A stretch of DNA of 64,000 nt from Crocinitomicaceae bacterium (GTDB lineage Bacteria; Bacteroidota; Bacteroidia; Flavobacteriales_D; Sanyastnellaceae), in NCBI GenBank assembly GCA_002700285.1, contig PACT01000028.1, positions 35,225 through 99,224 on the forward strand, given 5' to 3'. Position numbers and translations under genes: made by a program. The notes under the pieces are model-generated. The model was not told the DNA's origin, ran no database searches, and saw only the letters and a list, made by a program, of their open reading frames with translations. The first letter of the stretch is position 1; the number at the start of each line of letters is the position of its first letter. This document shows positions 61,813-64,000 of the stretch, piece after piece.

Positions 61813-62154
61813 TTAATCCGAGATCCAAGCCGCGAAGTATTCGATAAGTTGACGCTTCATCATAAGTTCTTGTTCGTCGGAATTTAATTCTGGCAACTCC
61901 CCTATCCGCTCAAAATGCGGCCAACCATCCTCATCAAGTCCCAAAGATTTGTAATACCCAAGTGGCTCAAGCAAGGTGCAAACCCCAACATGCATCAGGT
62001 TGACTTTGTCATCTTTTTTATACTCACGTGGGCCGAGTGAGACTTCTTGAAGCCCAACGGCAAAAACAATGGCGGTGACATCTGGCTGATCGCCAAACCT
62101 TTCCAACATCAATTTTAAAAGTTTATTCCACTCCCGTTCGAATTCAAAATCCAT
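61813..62154 (-). CDS. Conserved hypothetical cytoplasmic protein
   Basis: 113 residues, no signal peptide or membrane segment. It starts MDFEFEREWNKLLKLMLERFG and has VTAIVFAVGLQEVSLG, VNLMHVGVCTLLEPLGYY and a Met/Leu-rich C-terminal helix. It looks like a single alpha/beta domain and I recall similar short proteins in other Bacteroidota, without function. It lies between a lipoprotein gene and tRNA-Pro. Confidence 0.7.
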   Translation of the reverse strand: MDFEFEREWNKLLKLMLERFGDQPDVTAIVFAVGLQEVSLGPREYKKDDKVNLMHVGVCTLLEPLGYYKSLGLDEDGWPHFERIGELPELNSDEQELMMKRQLIEYFAAWISD

Positions 62155-62264
62155 ATTTACTTCTTCGTTGCGGTAAAATTAGACTACGAACCTCTACCTT
62201 TTACTTGATAATCCTTTCTCTGGAATACCTTAAAATAATGAGCGCAACAGCATTCATTTAATAG

Positions 62265-62337
62265 TCGGGATGACAGGACTTGAACCTGCGACTTCACGTC
62301 CCCCAGACGCGTACTCTACCAACTGAGCTACATCCCG
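62265..62337 (-). tRNA. tRNA-Pro (anticodon GGG)
   Basis: On the minus strand: acceptor CGGGATG pairs with CATCCCG, D-arm GCTCAGTTGGTAGAGT, anticodon arm CGCGT-CTGGGGG-ACGTG giving anticodon GGG, T-arm GCAGGTTCAAGTCCTGT. The discriminator is A, and CCA is not encoded. Confidence 0.95.
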
Positions 62338-62348
62338 ATTTGGAGACG

Positions 62349-62356
62349 CAAAGTTA
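62349..62356 (-). promoter_or_regulatory. Putative -7 box TAACTTTG for tRNA-Pro
   Basis: TAnnTTTG match on the minus strand, 11 nt before the mature tRNA 5' end, with a CTTTTA about 18 nt further upstream. pheT starts divergently at 62385, only 28 nt away. Confidence 0.5.
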
Positions 62357-62384
62357 GTAACTTAGCCTCACATTAAAAGCAGTT

Positions 62385-64000
62385 ATGAAGGTATCATATA
62401 GAAAGATAAATGAATTCTTAGATTTTCAATTGTCCGCAATGGATGCGGCCACTGTATTAACTGCAACTGGACTAGAAATTGAAGGCGTAGAAACAGTTGA
62501 TGACATTCAAGGTGGATTAAGAGGACTCGTTGTGGGGGCTATTATTCAATGTGAACAACACCCAAATGCAGACAGACTTCGTTGTTGCAAAGTAGATATT
62601 GGAGAGGGTGAGCCATTGGACATCGTCTGCGGGGCGCCAAATGCAGCAACAGGATTAAAGGTTGTTGTGGCGACGATTGGAACAGAACTGTTTCCCAAAG
62701 GTGGAGAACCGTTCAAAATTAAAAAAGGAAAAATACGCGGTGAAGTAAGCAATGGAATGTTATGTGGTGCAGAGGAAGTAGGAGTTGGAGAGCCAAATGG
62801 AGGCATTATTGAACTCGACAAAAAGTGGGGGCCCGGGACTGGTTTAAGTGAAGTTTTCGGCGTGGGATCTGATTCCGTTTTAGAAATCGGCCTGACACCC
62901 AACAGAAATGATGCCATGGGACATTGGGGTGTCGCAAGAGATCTTAGAGCAGGGCTTTTACATGGAACCGTTCAAGAATTCACTCAAAAAAATCTTCCTG
63001 AAGTGCGTATGCTGAAACGCATGGAAATTGACTTCGAAAGGGGGTTAAGTAATGGAGTGAAAGCAAAAATAGACGTAAGTGCATCGGAGCTGACACCACG
63101 ATATACATTAATTGAGATTGAAGGGCTTAAAATTGGCCCTTCACCTGATCACGCTCAAAGATTTCTGAGGAGTATCGGATGTGCGCCCATAAATAATATC
63201 GTAGATGCAACAAATTACGTGCTGCATGAGTTAGGCCAACCGCTTCATGCATTTGATGCTGACACCATTCAGGGAGGATTAAGCGTGCGACTTGCCTCAA
63301 AAGACGAGAAGATTACAACGCTTGATGAAGAAAACCGTGAACTCAATGAAAAAGATTTGGTCATTTCTGATTCACATGAGGCCATGTGTATCGCTGGCGT
63401 ATTTGGAAGTAAGAAACATGGCGTGACCAATAAGACGAAACGTATTCTTCTAGAATCCGCATTTTTCAATCCTGTATCAATCCGAAAATCAGCGAAAAGA
63501 CATGGTTTATCAACAGATGCATCATTCAGATTTGAAAGAGAAGTAGACCCGAATTTAATTCAAGCTGCTGGTGAGCGGGCCGCCGAACTTATTTGTGAAT
63601 GGAGTGGAGGTCATGTTGTGGGGGCTATAGAATTGGGCAAGACTGGAGTCGCACCTGGTTATCAGGTTGAGCTTGAATGGGAAATGTTAGATAAGTTGAT
63701 TGGACAAAAACTTGATCGAACACATGTGATGTCCATTTTAAAATCTCTGGAGATAGATGTGATTCAAGAAAGTGCAGTCAAATTAAACTTGATGGTTCCT
63801 GCATACAGAAGCGATGTGACGCGTCCTGCAGACATTGTTGAGGAGATTCTGAGAATACATGGCTTTGACCAAATCAATATCCCTACGCGTATATCTAGTA
63901 CACTTGAGATCCCTTCTGGACCAGACAGAGAAGATATTCTTTTCGGATTAAGCGCCACACTTGTCGCACGTGGATTTAATGAGATCATGTCAAATTCTCT
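62385..64000 (+). CDS. pheT: Phenylalanyl-tRNA synthetase beta subunit (5' part)
   Basis: Not in the ORF track because the frame is open to the window end. Translation starts MKVSYRKINEFLDFQLSAMD and runs about 538 codons without a stop; the full protein is usually near 800. A tRNA-binding OB domain (about 40-150) has VVGAIIQCEQHPNADRL and SNGMLCGAEEVG. The B3/B4 editing domain follows (IGCAPINNIVDATNYVLHELGQPLHAFD), then a B5 domain (IVEEILRIHGFDQI). It is divergent from tRNA-Pro with a 47-nt spacer. Confidence 0.95.
   Translation, partial: MKVSYRKINEFLDFQLSAMDAATVLTATGLEIEGVETVDDIQGGLRGLVVGAIIQCEQHPNADRLRCCKVDIGEGEPLDIVCGAPNAATGLKVVVATIGTELFPKGGEPFKIKKGKIRGEVSNGMLCGAEEVGVGEPNGGIIELDKKWGPGTGLSEVFGVGSDSVLEIGLTPNRNDAMGHWGVARDLRAGLLHGTVQEFTQKNLPEVRMLKRMEIDFERGLSNGVKAKIDVSASELTPRYTLIEIEGLKIGPSPDHAQRFLRSIGCAPINNIVDATNYVLHELGQPLHAFDADTIQGGLSVRLASKDEKITTLDEENRELNEKDLVISDSHEAMCIAGVFGSKKHGVTNKTKRILLESAFFNPVSIRKSAKRHGLSTDASFRFEREVDPNLIQAAGERAAELICEWSGGHVVGAIELGKTGVAPGYQVELEWEMLDKLIGQKLDRTHVMSILKSLEIDVIQESAVKLNLMVPAYRSDVTRPADIVEEILRIHGFDQINIPTRISSTLEIPSGPDREDILFGLSATLVARGFNEIMSNS

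Noticed and set aside
62546-62917. 123-residue minus-strand ORF over pheT
   Set aside because: Shadow of the real but untracked pheT frame.

Overview
The window is a compact, gene-dense piece of a Bacteroidota chromosome, almost certainly a free-living member of the order Flavobacteriales. The evidence is the set of type IX secretion (T9SS) and gliding genes (porV, porU, a porP/sprF-like gene, gldJ, porX, gldE, gldD). Further support comes from lipoprotein signals, TAnnTTTG-type -7 promoter boxes, a lack of obvious Shine-Dalgarno sequences, and family-typical neighbours (ssb-gldE-gldD, tig-clpP-clpX, pdhA-pdhC). The family cannot be fixed from sequence alone. Secreted proteins with Cys-rich repeats and a dockerin-like tail suggest a marine Cryomorphaceae/Crocinitomicaceae-type organism (inference). 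I see no phage, insertion sequence, CRISPR array or origin, and no gene-free stretch above 300 bases.

Layout. 0-4.4 kb: pyruvate dehydrogenase E1-alpha and E2, a VTC-domain/DUF4956 pair, and ispF. 4.4-12.5 kb: the T9SS block porV-porU (minus) facing porP/sprF-like and gldJ (plus), closed by a perfect 16-bp hairpin. 12.5-21 kb: murF, tyrS, a LuxE-like acyl ligase, a lipoprotein and a giant secreted lamin-tail/cupredoxin protein. 21-29.5 kb: rnhB, a glycosyltransferase, Wzz-like and O-antigen-ligase-like proteins, a GAF-SpoIIE phosphatase, efp and two unrecognised envelope proteins. 29.6-36 kb: tRNA-Leu, tig, clpP, clpX, mutS. 36-42.7 kb: ald, tsaE, porX, an HD hydrolase, rng, a 30-residue basic protein missed by the ORF track, and HU. 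42.9-53.1 kb: one long plus-strand envelope operon (ssb, gldE, gldD, coaX, OMP, TPR, lptC, small membrane protein, a second CNNM protein, ppiD-like). 53-64 kb: queA, threonine dehydrogenase, cysS, an M28 lipoprotein, a TPR/degenerate-kinase-like protein with no normal start codon, pheS, a cyclophilin lipoprotein, two small hypotheticals, tRNA-Pro and the 5' part of pheT, which runs off the end.

Functional theme. Much of the window concerns building the outer membrane and exporting proteins through it. PorV/PorU process and attach T9SS cargo, GldJ/GldD/GldE serve motility and secretion, and PorX is the T9SS response regulator. LptC, PpiD-like, Wzz-like and WaaL-like proteins supply lipopolysaccharide and outer-membrane protein assembly. 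The rest is housekeeping. No wholly new multi-gene system stands out. The most unusual items are the M28/TPR single reading frame split by one UAG, the cupredoxin-containing lamin-tail protein with a dockerin-like end, the VTC-DUF4956 pair, and the overlapping pair of unrecognised envelope genes upstream of efp.
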